DNA from: Muricomes sp049840515
GTDB taxonomy: Bacteria > Bacillota > Clostridia > Lachnospirales > Lachnospiraceae
Assembly (NCBI GenBank): GCA_049840515.1
Contig: JASGKW010000026.1
Location: forward strand, 1 to 64,000
DNA length: 64,000 nucleotides
Reading direction: 5' to 3'
In this document: positions 9,206 to 18,035 of the stretch, in pieces
How the letters are laid out: each line of letters opens with the position of its first letter
Position numbering within the stretch: position 1 is the first letter of the stretch
Translations under genes and position numbers: made by a program
The notes under the pieces: generated by a model
The model's database searches: none
The model's input: the letters and a program-made list of their open reading frames with translations, nothing else
What the model was told of the DNA's origin: nothing

Positions 9206-9231
9206 AGAGGGGATAATACCCCTCTATTTTA
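9206..9231 (+). terminator. Terminator after major tail protein
   Basis: AGAGGGG (9206-9212) pairs with CCCCTCT (9219-9225), a seven-pair stem with a six-base loop, followed by ATTTTAAT. It is placed right after the tail tube gene and before the chaperone genes, where it could lower expression of downstream genes relative to the tube protein. Confidence 0.7.
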
Positions 9232-9254
9232 ATGCGAAAAAGGAGATTAAGAAG

Positions 9255-9641
9255 ATGTTTGAATTAACAATAAATGGACAGGTATGTAAGTTTAATTTTG
9301 GAATGGGGTTTCTGAGGGATATGAATAAGAAGGTGACCGTTCCGGTTGAGGGAATGCCCGGAGTGAAGCGCGATGTAGGATTCAGATACAGCCTTGTGCG
9401 CTTACTTGATGGGGATACAGAAACCCTTGTTGATATCTTAGATGCGGCTAATAAAGGTCAAGAGCCGCGTTTGACAAGAATGGCACTGGATTCTTTTGTG
9501 GATGATGCGAATACAGACATTGAAACAGTGTTTGATGATGTTCTGGGTTTCTTAAAGACAGCGAATGCTACCAAGAAGACAGTTCTGCAGGTGGTAGAGT
9601 CACTGGAAGAAGCGAAGAAGAAAGCGGAAGCGGAACAGTAG
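9255..9641 (+). CDS. Tail assembly chaperone, gpG-like part
   Basis: Cytoplasmic chaperone that coats the tape measure during tail assembly; 128 residues. The start MFELTINGQVCKFNFGMGFLRDMNKK is typical of Firmicutes gpG-like proteins, and the C-terminus is a Lys/Glu-rich helix. The ribosome site AGGAG precedes ATG 9255. A canonical in-phase slippery heptamer, GGGTTTC (9545-9551), lies inside the gene. The -1 frame stays open from there into the downstream gpT-like gene, so part of the ribosomes probably make a gpGT fusion. Confidence 0.85.
   Translation: MFELTINGQVCKFNFGMGFLRDMNKKVTVPVEGMPGVKRDVGFRYSLVRLLDGDTETLVDILDAANKGQEPRLTRMALDSFVDDANTDIETVFDDVLGFLKTANATKKTVLQVVESLEEAKKKAEAEQ
9545..9551 (+). 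promoter_or_regulatory. Candidate -1 ribosomal slippery site GGGTTTC
   Basis: Codons CTG GGT TTC place the heptamer in the X XXY YYZ phase required for a -1 slip. After the slip the frame runs without a stop through 9552-9988 into the gpT-like sequence. This matches the known gpG/gpGT strategy of long-tailed phages. The exact slip site is inferred; no other canonical heptamer was found near the gene end. Confidence 0.6.
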
Positions 9642-9670
9642 GATTTGAGGAGACATATCATGAAGTTGCG

Positions 9671-9988
9671 TTGAACTGTTTTCGACATTTGGGGTTTAGA
9701 AGTCTTGCAGAAGTAGACCGGCTCACTATACCGGAATATACGCTGCTGATGGAGGCACACAGCCTGAAAATGGTTGATGATGAGTACAGGCGGCATGAGC
9801 AGGCATTTTTAAATTATCAGGTACAGGCTCAAAAGTCATCTGGTAAAGGCAGGACAAAACCTGTATATGACCGGTTTGAGAAGTTTTTCGATTATGAAAA
9901 AGCTTTAGATACGGTGAAGAAGAAAGTTAAAAAGCCGGCAGAACGTTTCACGGGAATCGGCAAATTTTTGAGGAAAGGAGGGGAATGA
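9671..9988 (+). CDS. Tail assembly chaperone, gpT-like part (made as a -1 frameshift fusion)
   Basis: The conserved sequence begins upstream of any good start codon: the -1 frame reads GFEETYHEVALNCFRHLGF before and across TTG 9671. This is the classic start of the T portion in phage gpGT fusions. The ATG near 9660 is in another frame, and no ribosome site serves TTG 9671. The downstream part (LAEVDRLTIPEYTLLMEAH, then a basic helix) fits the family. The protein is best read as the C-terminal half of a fusion spanning 9255-9988. It ends one base before the tape measure start. Confidence 0.75.
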   Translation: MNCFRHLGFRSLAEVDRLTIPEYTLLMEAHSLKMVDDEYRRHEQAFLNYQVQAQKSSGKGRTKPVYDRFEKFFDYEKALDTVKKKVKKPAERFTGIGKFLRKGGE

Positions 9989-9989
9989 T

Positions 9990-12932
9990 ATGGGAGGATT
10001 TTCTATAACGGCAATACTTTCGGCTGTGGATAAGAATTTTTCATCCACCATGAAAAGCGCTATGGGATATACGGAAAATCTAAAAAGTACCCTCACAAGC
10101 GGGATTGGCTTTGGCGTTATGATGGGAATTGGTCAAAAAGCGTTTTCTGTTGTATCAAATGGACTATCTAATCTGACCAGAGAGACTATGGGAACTTCTG
10201 ATTCTATGCAAAAGTTACAGACAGCTATGCGATTTAGCGGCACAAGTGAAGCCGAAATACAAAGAATTGCCGGTGCTACCGGAACATTGAAAACATATGC
10301 AGACAAGACTGTATTTAGCCTTAATGATGTTATGAGTACATTTGGCTCACTATCGGCAAACGGAGTTAAGGATGCTGATAAAATGACGGAATCTGTTGGA
10401 AATGCGGTTGCAGTATTTGGTGGCGGGGCACAAGAGTTTAGCGGTGTAGCACTTGCGTTTTCACAGTCAATGGCAGCCGGGAAAATGAATGCACAAGACT
10501 GGAATCAAATTATAAATGCAAGTCCGCAGTTAGCGGGTGGACTCCGTAAAGAATTGATTCGCTTAAATCCGGTGTTAGGTGAGGACTTTAAAGGTGCTAT
10601 GGAAGATGGTGCAATTACCGCAGATTTGTTGGGTCAGGCAATGAACAATATTGGAATGACTGACATGGCAAAAGAGGCGGCTACGTCAGTCACTACATTT
10701 GATGGAGCTATGGGCAATCTTGAAGCAACAGTTTCAAGTGGAATCATGAAAATATATGATAGTTTTGCCAAAACAAAACTTATAGATGTTATTAATGGTA
10801 TAACTGACAAAATAGGAGCTGGATTTGAACAACTGGCTGGGAAGATGCCTGGCATTATATCTAAAATATCAGGGTTCTTATCTAAGTTATCTCCTTATTG
10901 GGAAGTATTTAAAATGAATGTTATTGAAGTTAAGGACGCATTTGGAGATGCTTTCAGCGCAATAGAAAAAAGCTTAGGGGAGCTTAATGGAGCTTTTGGT
11001 TCCGATGACAGTATAAAAAATTTTTCTGATGTCATAAGTGGTGCAGCAGATGCTTTAAAGAAGTTTGCAGGATTCATGGAGGACCATGCAGATACAATTG
11101 CAAAGGTAATTACCGAGATGCCAAAACTTCTCGTGGCATATAAAGGGTTCCGGATAGTAAGTGCCATTGCTCCGGGCGTATTGTTGTTCTCGAAAGGTAT
11201 TGTGGGACTTGCTGGAAAGGGAATAGGGGCGATTGCTGGTAAACTATTCGGCATTGCAAGTGCTCAAAGGACAGTAGGTGCAGCCAGTGCCACAAGTGCA
11301 AGCAGCGTCATCCAATCTGCACTTGCATTCCTCGCGATGGGGGCAGGGGTATTGTTGATAAGTGCCGGAATTGGTCTATTAGTATACTCTGCCGTCCAAC
11401 TTGCGAAAGCGGGTCCTATGGCAGCTGTAGCATTATTGGGATTAGTTGGTGTGGTTGCTTTATTTGTGGCAGGAGCCGTGTTATTAGGGCCGGCACTTAC
11501 TGCGGGGGCAATAGGATTTATAGCATTTGGAGCCGCAATTGCTTTAGTTGGATTAGGGGCTTTACTTGCAGGTGTGGCACTTACACTCGTTGCTGGCGTG
11601 CTCCCCACAATTGTAGCTTATGGCTCGCAGGGAGCGGAAGCGATTGCCCTTCTTGGTGCCGGAATGATTGCATTCGCGATAGGCGCAGCTCTTGCCGGAG
11701 CAGGATGCATTGTACTTGGTGCTGGGCTGGCTGTTGTAGCCGTGGCACTGACCCTTGTTGGCGTTGGTGTGTTGGTTGTCGCAGCCGGAGTTTTATTATT
11801 GGCAGCCGGAGCCGTGATATTAGGTGCAGGAATGTTGCTTACAGGAGTGGCTCTAACCATAGTGGCGGGCGTTCTGCCCACAGTTGCATTGGGTGCATTA
11901 ATGGGCACCGTGGCTCTTGCGACGTTGTTGGCCATATCGTTGGTGCTGTCCGCTGCCTTATTGGTTATGATGGTTCCATTATTACTGTTAGGCGTGGGGT
12001 TCATTGCCGCAGGGCTTGGGGCAACTGTTTTTGGACTTGCGATGATAGCGGCAGCGGTGGGGGTAGGTGCAATGGCTCTGGCATTAAACGCGGTCAACTC
12101 AAGCATGAAGTCTATAGCCAGCAATGCGAAGGCTGCTCAAACATCCATATCCAGCATGAAGAACTCGGTTAGCATTGTAAATGATGGACTGGATGCGTTG
12201 GGGAATAAGGCAAAAGAGGCAATCAATAAATTCACAAATGCATTTTCAAATGGGGCGGGGCAGGCACAGTCAGCGGCCACAACAATGGCAAAAGGGGTAA
12301 GTGATGGAACTAAGACTGGTTTATCACCGCTTCCCTCGATTGCTATTTTTGCTATGGCAGGATTTAACGCAGGCCTCAGCTCTGGCGGAAGCATTGCTGT
12401 ATCAACATCAAGAGCTACTGTAAATTCTATTAAAGCAGAGATGATTACAGCACAAAATGGAATGTATGATATTGGATATAACATCGGGGCCGGTCTTGCC
12501 TTGGGAATGAGTGCAAGCCTGGGAGAAGTCGAATCTGTGGCGACCCAACTTGCAGCGGCAGCGGAAAAGGCAGTAAGGGCAAAAGCACAGATTCACAGCC
12601 CGTCCAGAGTATCTACAAAACTCGGTAGGTTTTGGGGAGGAGGTTATGCCGGAGGAATCAAGGATATGTTTGGCCGAGTAAAACAAACGGCTGGGGATAT
12701 GATTGACTTAATCTCTACCCCAAGCATCCCTGAGTTTGCCGGAGTTGGTTCATATTCGTTCGGAAGTCAAGAATTGCGGAGCGATTATGAATACAATCCT
12801 GTGGTGTATGTGAAAGCAGAAGTTACAAGTGTAATGGATGGCCGGGAGATAGGCTACGGGACGGCAGAATATGTGGAGGAAAAAAATCAGAAAAATGCGA
12901 AATTGAAAAAGCTAATGGCTGGGATAAGGTAG
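9990..12932 (+). CDS. Tail tape measure protein
   Basis: Sets tail length and helps DNA entry; 980 residues. Residues ~60-240 form the conserved tape measure domain (TMGTSDSMQKLQTAMRFSGTSEAEIQR, FSQSMAAGKMNAQDWNQIINASPQL). Residues ~385-700 are an unusually long, almost uncharged hydrophobic stretch of Gly/Ala/Val/Leu, with the segment GVALTLVAGVLPT repeated (11571-11610 and 11843-11881). The C-terminus contains AKAQIHSPSRVSTKLGRFWGGGYAGGI, a known tape measure motif. AAAGGAGGGGAATGAT precedes ATG 9990. Confidence 0.93.
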   Translation: MGGFSITAILSAVDKNFSSTMKSAMGYTENLKSTLTSGIGFGVMMGIGQKAFSVVSNGLSNLTRETMGTSDSMQKLQTAMRFSGTSEAEIQRIAGATGTLKTYADKTVFSLNDVMSTFGSLSANGVKDADKMTESVGNAVAVFGGGAQEFSGVALAFSQSMAAGKMNAQDWNQIINASPQLAGGLRKELIRLNPVLGEDFKGAMEDGAITADLLGQAMNNIGMTDMAKEAATSVTTFDGAMGNLEATVSSGIMKIYDSFAKTKLIDVINGITDKIGAGFEQLAGKMPGIISKISGFLSKLSPYWEVFKMNVIEVKDAFGDAFSAIEKSLGELNGAFGSDDSIKNFSDVISGAADALKKFAGFMEDHADTIAKVITEMPKLLVAYKGFRIVSAIAPGVLLFSKGIVGLAGKGIGAIAGKLFGIASAQRTVGAASATSASSVIQSALAFLAMGAGVLLISAGIGLLVYSAVQLAKAGPMAAVALLGLVGVVALFVAGAVLLGPALTAGAIGFIAFGAAIALVGLGALLAGVALTLVAGVLPTIVAYGSQGAEAIALLGAGMIAFAIGAALAGAGCIVLGAGLAVVAVALTLVGVGVLVVAAGVLLLAAGAVILGAGMLLTGVALTIVAGVLPTVALGALMGTVALATLLAISLVLSAALLVMMVPLLLLGVGFIAAGLGATVFGLAMIAAAVGVGAMALALNAVNSSMKSIASNAKAAQTSISSMKNSVSIVNDGLDALGNKAKEAINKFTNAFSNGAGQAQSAATTMAKGVSDGTKTGLSPLPSIAIFAMAGFNAGLSSGGSIAVSTSRATVNSIKAEMITAQNGMYDIGYNIGAGLALGMSASLGEVESVATQLAAAAEKAVRAKAQIHSPSRVSTKLGRFWGGGYAGGIKDMFGRVKQTAGDMIDLISTPSIPEFAGVGSYSFGSQELRSDYEYNPVVYVKAEVTSVMDGREIGYGTAEYVEEKNQKNAKLKKLMAGIR

Positions 12933-12940
12933 GTAAGAAA

Positions 12941-14464
12941 ATGTATAGGTTTATTGATACGACAGAAAGAGCCAGTGTCTCAGAGATCCTCCCGGCTGAG
13001 GCGCTTAGTATAAATGGGAGGTATATAGAAAATGACATAGATGGATATAGAACGCTGCATGTTACAGGTAGGGAACTGCTAGAGTCGGAGATTCGCGATA
13101 TTCAGATTGGGCAATCTGATGGCTCTATGTTCCAAAATAAGAGGAATCCTATCAGAGAAATAACAGTAACCTATAGATTGATGTCTAAAAGTGCTGAATC
13201 ATTTCGTGAAAAATTCAATATTCTTAGTGGCATTCTTGAGCAGGAAGAAGCAAAACTTGTTTTTGCTGATGAACCAGATAAATATTTCATCGGTACAAAG
13301 AGTTCTATAGGAGAAGTGCAGGGCGGGCTTCTGAATGTGATTGGAAATTTCAAGTTCCATTGTTGTGACCCATATAAGCATTCAACCGTAGAGAAGGTAT
13401 TTCCAGCATCCCTGAACGGTGATGGAATCATGGAGGCAACCATAGTCAATAATGGTACGACAGATGTGCCTATAAGTTATCAGATTGAGCATAAGTATGA
13501 AAACGGCTATCTGGGTATTGTATCCCAGTATGGTGCCATGCAGTATGGATACGTGCAGGAACCAGATAAGGAAGTACGCCAGAAGTCGCAGTTGTTGTTA
13601 AATTATGGGAAGCCTACAGACTATGATGCAATGGCAAGCGGGCAAGGCATTACCTGGGGCAATTATCCTTTAAATGGAAGCTGGAGGACAGTCACGGTGC
13701 TTGGTAAGCAATGGCTGGCCTTGAATGCTCCAGGGAGCGGTAATGACTGGCATGGTGCCGGAAAGATGATTACACTGCCGCCGGATTCCAATGGAGTCAC
13801 CGGAGCGCAAAACTTCCACGTACAGGGTAAGGTGTGGTTTGAGACTGGATTGTCGAACCAGATTGGAATGATTGAGATGGCTGTGGGGGATGAGAGCGGT
13901 CAAAAGCTGGCGTCTATCAGGATTGCGAAATATGAGCTGGGGGCGAACAACGCCTATGCCATATTCGGAATCGGCAACACGGAAATGTGGCGGGTGTTTT
14001 ACAACCCAACAAGCAACAATGTTACAACGAATGATAAAGGGCAGATATATATTAAAAAGGTTGGGGAATTGTTTGAGTTCTACTTTGGGGGCGGAAAGTG
14101 GCAGTACCGGGTACCGGAGATGAGTGCCAAGAAAGCGAAAACGGTAACCATATTTTTAGGTACCCACGGAACGCAGACAAACAATGTCGTAACAAGGATG
14201 TACTGGGATTACCTGTTTTTTAGGAAGGACAATGTGTCTTACTGGTACGATATCCCGAACAGGTACCGGAGCGGCAGCCTTGTGTATATAGACGGGGAAG
14301 GCTCAAAGATATACACGGATGGTGTAATTAGTATGGAAGATGAGATGATAGGGACAAAATACTTCACTGCTCCCCCAGGGCAGACGAAAGTACAGTTCTT
14401 TTATTCCTCATATAGCACCCCACCGCCAATAATAGAAGCAAGAATAAGGGAGGCATATCTATAA
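12941..14464 (+). CDS. Distal tail protein
   Basis: Hub protein joining tail tube and tip; 507 residues. The first ~130 residues match the siphovirus distal tail fold (SINGRYIENDIDGYRTLHVTGREL; later NPIREITVTYRLMSKSAESFREKFNIL). A middle region (~residues 225-440; ITWGNYPLNGSWRTV, KAKTVTIFLGTHG) looks like an inserted lectin-like carbohydrate-binding domain, which could contact the cell surface. The end reads GTKYFTAPPGQTKVQFFYSSY. The stop overlaps the next gene start. Confidence 0.85.
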   Translation: MYRFIDTTERASVSEILPAEALSINGRYIENDIDGYRTLHVTGRELLESEIRDIQIGQSDGSMFQNKRNPIREITVTYRLMSKSAESFREKFNILSGILEQEEAKLVFADEPDKYFIGTKSSIGEVQGGLLNVIGNFKFHCCDPYKHSTVEKVFPASLNGDGIMEATIVNNGTTDVPISYQIEHKYENGYLGIVSQYGAMQYGYVQEPDKEVRQKSQLLLNYGKPTDYDAMASGQGITWGNYPLNGSWRTVTVLGKQWLALNAPGSGNDWHGAGKMITLPPDSNGVTGAQNFHVQGKVWFETGLSNQIGMIEMAVGDESGQKLASIRIAKYELGANNAYAIFGIGNTEMWRVFYNPTSNNVTTNDKGQIYIKKVGELFEFYFGGGKWQYRVPEMSAKKAKTVTIFLGTHGTQTNNVVTRMYWDYLFFRKDNVSYWYDIPNRYRSGSLVYIDGEGSKIYTDGVISMEDEMIGTKYFTAPPGQTKVQFFYSSYSTPPPIIEARIREAYL

Positions 14465-16881
14465 TGGAAAACATAAGAATAGCGGTGTTAAGCCCCCACG
14501 ATAAAGTATGCACATTTCTGGATAATGAAGCACCAAAAGCACTGCATTATTACAATGATGAACTCCACGAATATTTAAAGGGGACGGCCAATACATTCAC
14601 ATTTAAGGCGGACGCAAGGCATGTAGATTCGGTCCATCTGTCCGCCGGGAACAAGATATCATTCCGGTATCTGAAGAAAGACTATTATCTTAATATTGTA
14701 AGCGTAAGACGCAGTGAGTATGAAGTGGAGGTAACTGCTTACTCCATGAATTTTGAGCTGCTGAATGAGCAGAAAGCACCATACAAAGCAACAAGGGCAA
14801 TGACATTTGTTGAATACCTGGATATATTCGATTATGAAAAGGTTGTTACCCTTGGCATTAATGAAGTATCCAACAAGTCTATAAAGCATGAATGGACAGG
14901 CTCTGATACAATGTTAGCGAATCTGTTCTCATTGGGGAATGTATTTGACGCCGAGATAGAACTGATTCCGCAGCTAAACGAGGATTACTCTCTGAAAGGG
15001 ATTATCCTGAATGCATACCAGGCGCACACCGACACTGTGCAAGGCGTTGGAACGGACCGCTCAGACATAACATTGCGGTTTGGGCAGAACATATCAGGGG
15101 TCACAAAAACAACTGATGTATCTGAGATGTACACTCTGATTTACCCATTCGGAAAAGATGGCCTTACAGTGGCCAGCTTGGACAAAAAGGAATATGATTC
15201 AGAGGGAAGATTGGAATACCACTCTCCTTTCGGTGACAGGAACATATATGCGGTACAGGCAAGAGACAGGTTCCCATCGAACTCAACATCAAAAGTCAAC
15301 AACCGGTATATCGCAAAATCATGGGACTACGACACGGACAATGTGAATGTTCTATATGGTCAGGCTCTGGCCCAGCTCAAGAAGAACTGTGTGCCGCAGG
15401 TAAAATATGAGGTTGACGGATATTTTGACACCGGAATAGGCGATACGGTCACAATCGCGGATGAAGAGTTCAATCCTCCACTATATCTAAAAGCAAGGGT
15501 TACAGAGCAGACAAGAAGCTTCACGGACCCATCTAAAAACAAGACAACATTTGATAACTTTAAGGAACTGCAAAGCGAGATAGACCCATCTCTGTTGGCA
15601 GCTATGAATAAGCTTATAGAAGAGAATAAGACTTATACCTGCTCCATCCTTACAGACAACGGTATCATATTCAAAAACAGCACCGGGGAAACTACATTGA
15701 CGGCCAGTATCATGGATATCGGAAAAGATGTGACGGATAATTTTACAATCACCTGGGAAAAAGATGGCGTTGCATTTAAGACGGGAAAGAGCGTCAAAAT
15801 ATCAGCTGAGGACGTGGAGGTCAAGGCAGTGTACCGTTTCATTGCAACAGACTCTAATAATATAATCAGAGCATTCTATGAGGTCACGGTGACGGATGTC
15901 ACAGACGGAGCGGACGCAAGGGTCTACTATCTGGAGATATCGGATAATATAATAAAGAGATACCTGGACAACTCATTGAGCGTCAATTACGTTGATATTA
16001 CAGCGTGTTACCGTATGGGAACCAGCTCTGTCAGATACACATTCCCGGGGCGTTTTAAAATTGAGCAGACAGTTGATGGCGTAACATGGAGTACATTATA
16101 TCAATCTGCAACAGATGAGATTACCAAAAGATATTATTTGCGAACCATCCTTGGAGATTCCAGCGGAAACGGCTTGGGAGATTCTGGCGGCAATGCTCTG
16201 GGGAACAACTCAAACGATGTGACAAATATCAGGGTGCAGTTGCTGGATTCTTCCGGCAGTCTGATTGACGTGAAAAGCATTGTACTGCTCAAAGACGGAG
16301 AGCCCACAGGAGTCATAGAAAGTGATAAAGAGCCAACAGACGTGGCAGATGGGCAGTTATGGAAATATACTGGAAGTGGTTCGTCTGGGCTGGAAATCGG
16401 TACAACGTATATTAGGAAAGGTAATGTCTGGAAAGTCTTCAAATTCAGTGCGCAAAATGTTGAAGTTGAAACATTATCGGCGTTTACGGGAAATTTAGGA
16501 ACAGTGAATGCCGGGAAAATAAACGGCGTTGAGATAAACGGTTCTAAAATAACTCAGACATTCAGTAATATACCAATTGGAGATACTACTGTATCAGGCT
16601 CAGTCATAATAGATGGATATGCTATATCCAGTCAATATACATTTGCGAATGGAATTACAGGAGGGTTCTCCTTTATTCCTAATGAGCTTTCGGTATGGCG
16701 TTTTCCTTATGGAGACGGAACAGCTGATATGACAACCATAACGTCTAAAGGAATTGAAATTGTTTCCGGGTATGAACGCACAAAGATAGGTTCAGGTTCA
16801 TTAACATTTAGCTATCGAGATATGTCTAAAACATTAAATATGGTTAATCTAGAAGATTTACTTAAATTAATAGGGAGGTAA
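14464..16881 (+). CDS. Prophage tail-tip protein (phage minor structural/endopeptidase tail family)
   Basis: Tail-associated protein of 805 residues. The N-terminal ~340 residues match the phage minor structural protein family: FTFKADARHVDSVHLSAGNKI, an internal SEMYTLIYPFGKDGL, and VNNRYIAKSWDYDTDN. The rest is beta-rich and Thr/Gly-rich, with repeats around residues 560-580 (GDSSGNGLGDSGGNALGNN), as expected of a tip or fibre stalk. The start overlaps the distal tail gene. Enzyme activity is not visible; receptor binding is the likelier role. Confidence 0.85.
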   Translation: MENIRIAVLSPHDKVCTFLDNEAPKALHYYNDELHEYLKGTANTFTFKADARHVDSVHLSAGNKISFRYLKKDYYLNIVSVRRSEYEVEVTAYSMNFELLNEQKAPYKATRAMTFVEYLDIFDYEKVVTLGINEVSNKSIKHEWTGSDTMLANLFSLGNVFDAEIELIPQLNEDYSLKGIILNAYQAHTDTVQGVGTDRSDITLRFGQNISGVTKTTDVSEMYTLIYPFGKDGLTVASLDKKEYDSEGRLEYHSPFGDRNIYAVQARDRFPSNSTSKVNNRYIAKSWDYDTDNVNVLYGQALAQLKKNCVPQVKYEVDGYFDTGIGDTVTIADEEFNPPLYLKARVTEQTRSFTDPSKNKTTFDNFKELQSEIDPSLLAAMNKLIEENKTYTCSILTDNGIIFKNSTGETTLTASIMDIGKDVTDNFTITWEKDGVAFKTGKSVKISAEDVEVKAVYRFIATDSNNIIRAFYEVTVTDVTDGADARVYYLEISDNIIKRYLDNSLSVNYVDITACYRMGTSSVRYTFPGRFKIEQTVDGVTWSTLYQSATDEITKRYYLRTILGDSSGNGLGDSGGNALGNNSNDVTNIRVQLLDSSGSLIDVKSIVLLKDGEPTGVIESDKEPTDVADGQLWKYTGSGSSGLEIGTTYIRKGNVWKVFKFSAQNVEVETLSAFTGNLGTVNAGKINGVEINGSKITQTFSNIPIGDTTVSGSVIIDGYAISSQYTFANGITGGFSFIPNELSVWRFPYGDGTADMTTITSKGIEIVSGYERTKIGSGSLTFSYRDMSKTLNMVNLEDLLKLIGR

Positions 16882-16888
16882 AAAATAA

Positions 16889-17365
16889 ATGGCAGATTTA
16901 AATGAAGTAAAAACCCCAAATGGGTTTAATAAGGTCGCAACTCTAAAGGATACGGATTTAATTCCAGTGGGGGATACGAACCTCAGTATGATAACAGTTG
17001 CAAATTTAAAGGAAGCATTGGGCTTAAATATAAAACAAACAACACTTACCTCTGACAATCCAACATATTTTGATGGCAATTGTTTTGCGTTTCGAAAGCC
17101 GGGAGGTTCGTATTTAATAAAAGCTCATATAATTATTAAGAGTTCCATTGTATCCGGCCTAAATGCGATTACATTTAAGGGGTTTCCTTTTAAATGGAAA
17201 TATATTACAGATATTCCGGGGGCAACACTTAATAACGGAACTACCATTGTTATGCAGGGCGGTCAGGGAGAGGACGGTATTAAGCTGGGAACGATGCATG
17301 GTGCATTAGCGGCAAATACTACTATCGACCTAAATATTGAAATCCCCCCTCAATATCTTACATAA
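16889..17365 (+). CDS. Small tail-tip or fibre-associated protein
   Basis: Hypothetical phage protein of 158 residues. The first third (LNEVKTPNGFNKVATLKDTDLIPVGDTNLSMITVANLKEALG) resembles the stalk segments found at the ends of phage fibres. The rest is beta-rich (PGGSYLIKAHIIIKSSIVSG, NNGTTIVMQGGQGEDGIKLG). It begins seven bases after the tail-tip gene and ends before a terminator, so it probably belongs to the tail tip. I do not recognise a specific family. Confidence 0.6.
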   Translation: MADLNEVKTPNGFNKVATLKDTDLIPVGDTNLSMITVANLKEALGLNIKQTTLTSDNPTYFDGNCFAFRKPGGSYLIKAHIIIKSSIVSGLNAITFKGFPFKWKYITDIPGATLNNGTTIVMQGGQGEDGIKLGTMHGALAANTTIDLNIEIPPQYLT

Positions 17366-17396
17366 AACTTATCTATAAAAGAAATATGAACAGAGA

Positions 17397-17420
17397 AAAA
17401 CCGAAAGGTTTTATTTTTTT
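17397..17420 (+). terminator. Terminator after tail genes
   Basis: AAAACC (17397-17402) and GGTTTT (17407-17412) form a short stem around GAAA, followed by ATTTTTTT. It separates the tail module from the lysis module. Confidence 0.75.
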
Positions 17421-17449
17421 ATCTAAATAATGGAAGAGAGGATAATTTA

Positions 17450-17785
17450 TTGGAAAGTTTATTAGTGCACACATACACAGCAGCGATTCCTATCGTCCTT
17501 ACCGCATTTATGGGATATATTGTGTGGTTGCTTAAAGAGCAGAAACGTGACCGGGATGCAAATTCGCAAGGGACCATGTTGCTGTTAAGGGTACAGCTTA
17601 TTGAATACCATGATAAATATATGTGCCTGGGATACATACCATCTTATGTATTTGATAACTTTTGTGAAATGTATGGAGCATACCATGAGTTGGGTGGAAA
17701 TGGCATGATAACAAGGATGTTTGAGGAAATAAAACAGCTACCTATTAGAAAGGAGAAGAACTGTGAAGAATATAAAATTAACTGA
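17450..17785 (+). CDS. Membrane-anchored phage protein of the lysis module
   Basis: Protein of 111 residues with one N-terminal membrane segment (IPIVLTAFMGYIVWLL, residues ~14-29) and a cytoplasmic charged helix. The segment YHDKYMCLGYIPSYVFDNFCEMYGAYHELGGNGMI is commonly seen in small proteins just before holins in Firmicutes phages. The start is TTG 17450, since GAGAGGATAA precedes it and no ATG fits. It overlaps the holin gene. The function is unknown. Confidence 0.65.
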   Translation: MESLLVHTYTAAIPIVLTAFMGYIVWLLKEQKRDRDANSQGTMLLLRVQLIEYHDKYMCLGYIPSYVFDNFCEMYGAYHELGGNGMITRMFEEIKQLPIRKEKNCEEYKIN

Positions 17786-17990
17786 ATGGATGAAGAAAGC
17801 AGGAGCAAGAGCTGGCAGAACAGTGGCACAAGCGGTAATTGCTGGAATTGGAACGGCCGCAGTAATGGGGCAGGTTGATTGGAAATATGTAATATCATCT
17901 GCATTGTTGGCTGGCGTGGTATCTGTGCTTACAAGCATTGCGGTAGGTATGCCGGAAATTGAAACAGTAAAAGATTCAGGGGGCGAATAA
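17763..17990 (+). CDS. Holin (r1t-type)
   Basis: Pore-forming lysis protein of 75 residues. Features are RAGRTVAQAVIAGIGTAAVMGQVDWKYVISSALLAGVVSVLTSIAVGMPE, that is, two membrane segments separated by a short polar turn with the family's DW motif, plus an acidic tail. GTG 17763 follows AAAGGAGAA. It is directly upstream of the amidase gene, the usual holin-endolysin order. Confidence 0.85.
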   Translation: MKNIKLTEWMKKAGARAGRTVAQAVIAGIGTAAVMGQVDWKYVISSALLAGVVSVLTSIAVGMPEIETVKDSGGE

Positions 17991-18003
17991 TCGTCCTCTT
18001 TTT

Positions 18004-18019
18004 GTTGCGACGTCGCAAC
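18004..18019. repeat. Perfect 16-bp palindrome between holin and amidase
   Basis: GTTGCGACGTCGCAAC is self-complementary over its full length. It sits between holin stop and amidase start. It could be an operator or a short mRNA hairpin in the lysis cassette; no matching second copy was found in the window. Confidence 0.5.
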
Positions 18020-18035
18020 AGGAAGGAGAGAGCAC

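Noticed and set aside
11264..12172. Long Ala/Pro/Thr-rich or Cys/Gly-rich frames on both strands
   Set aside because: These are shadows of the low-complexity hydrophobic part of the tape measure gene.
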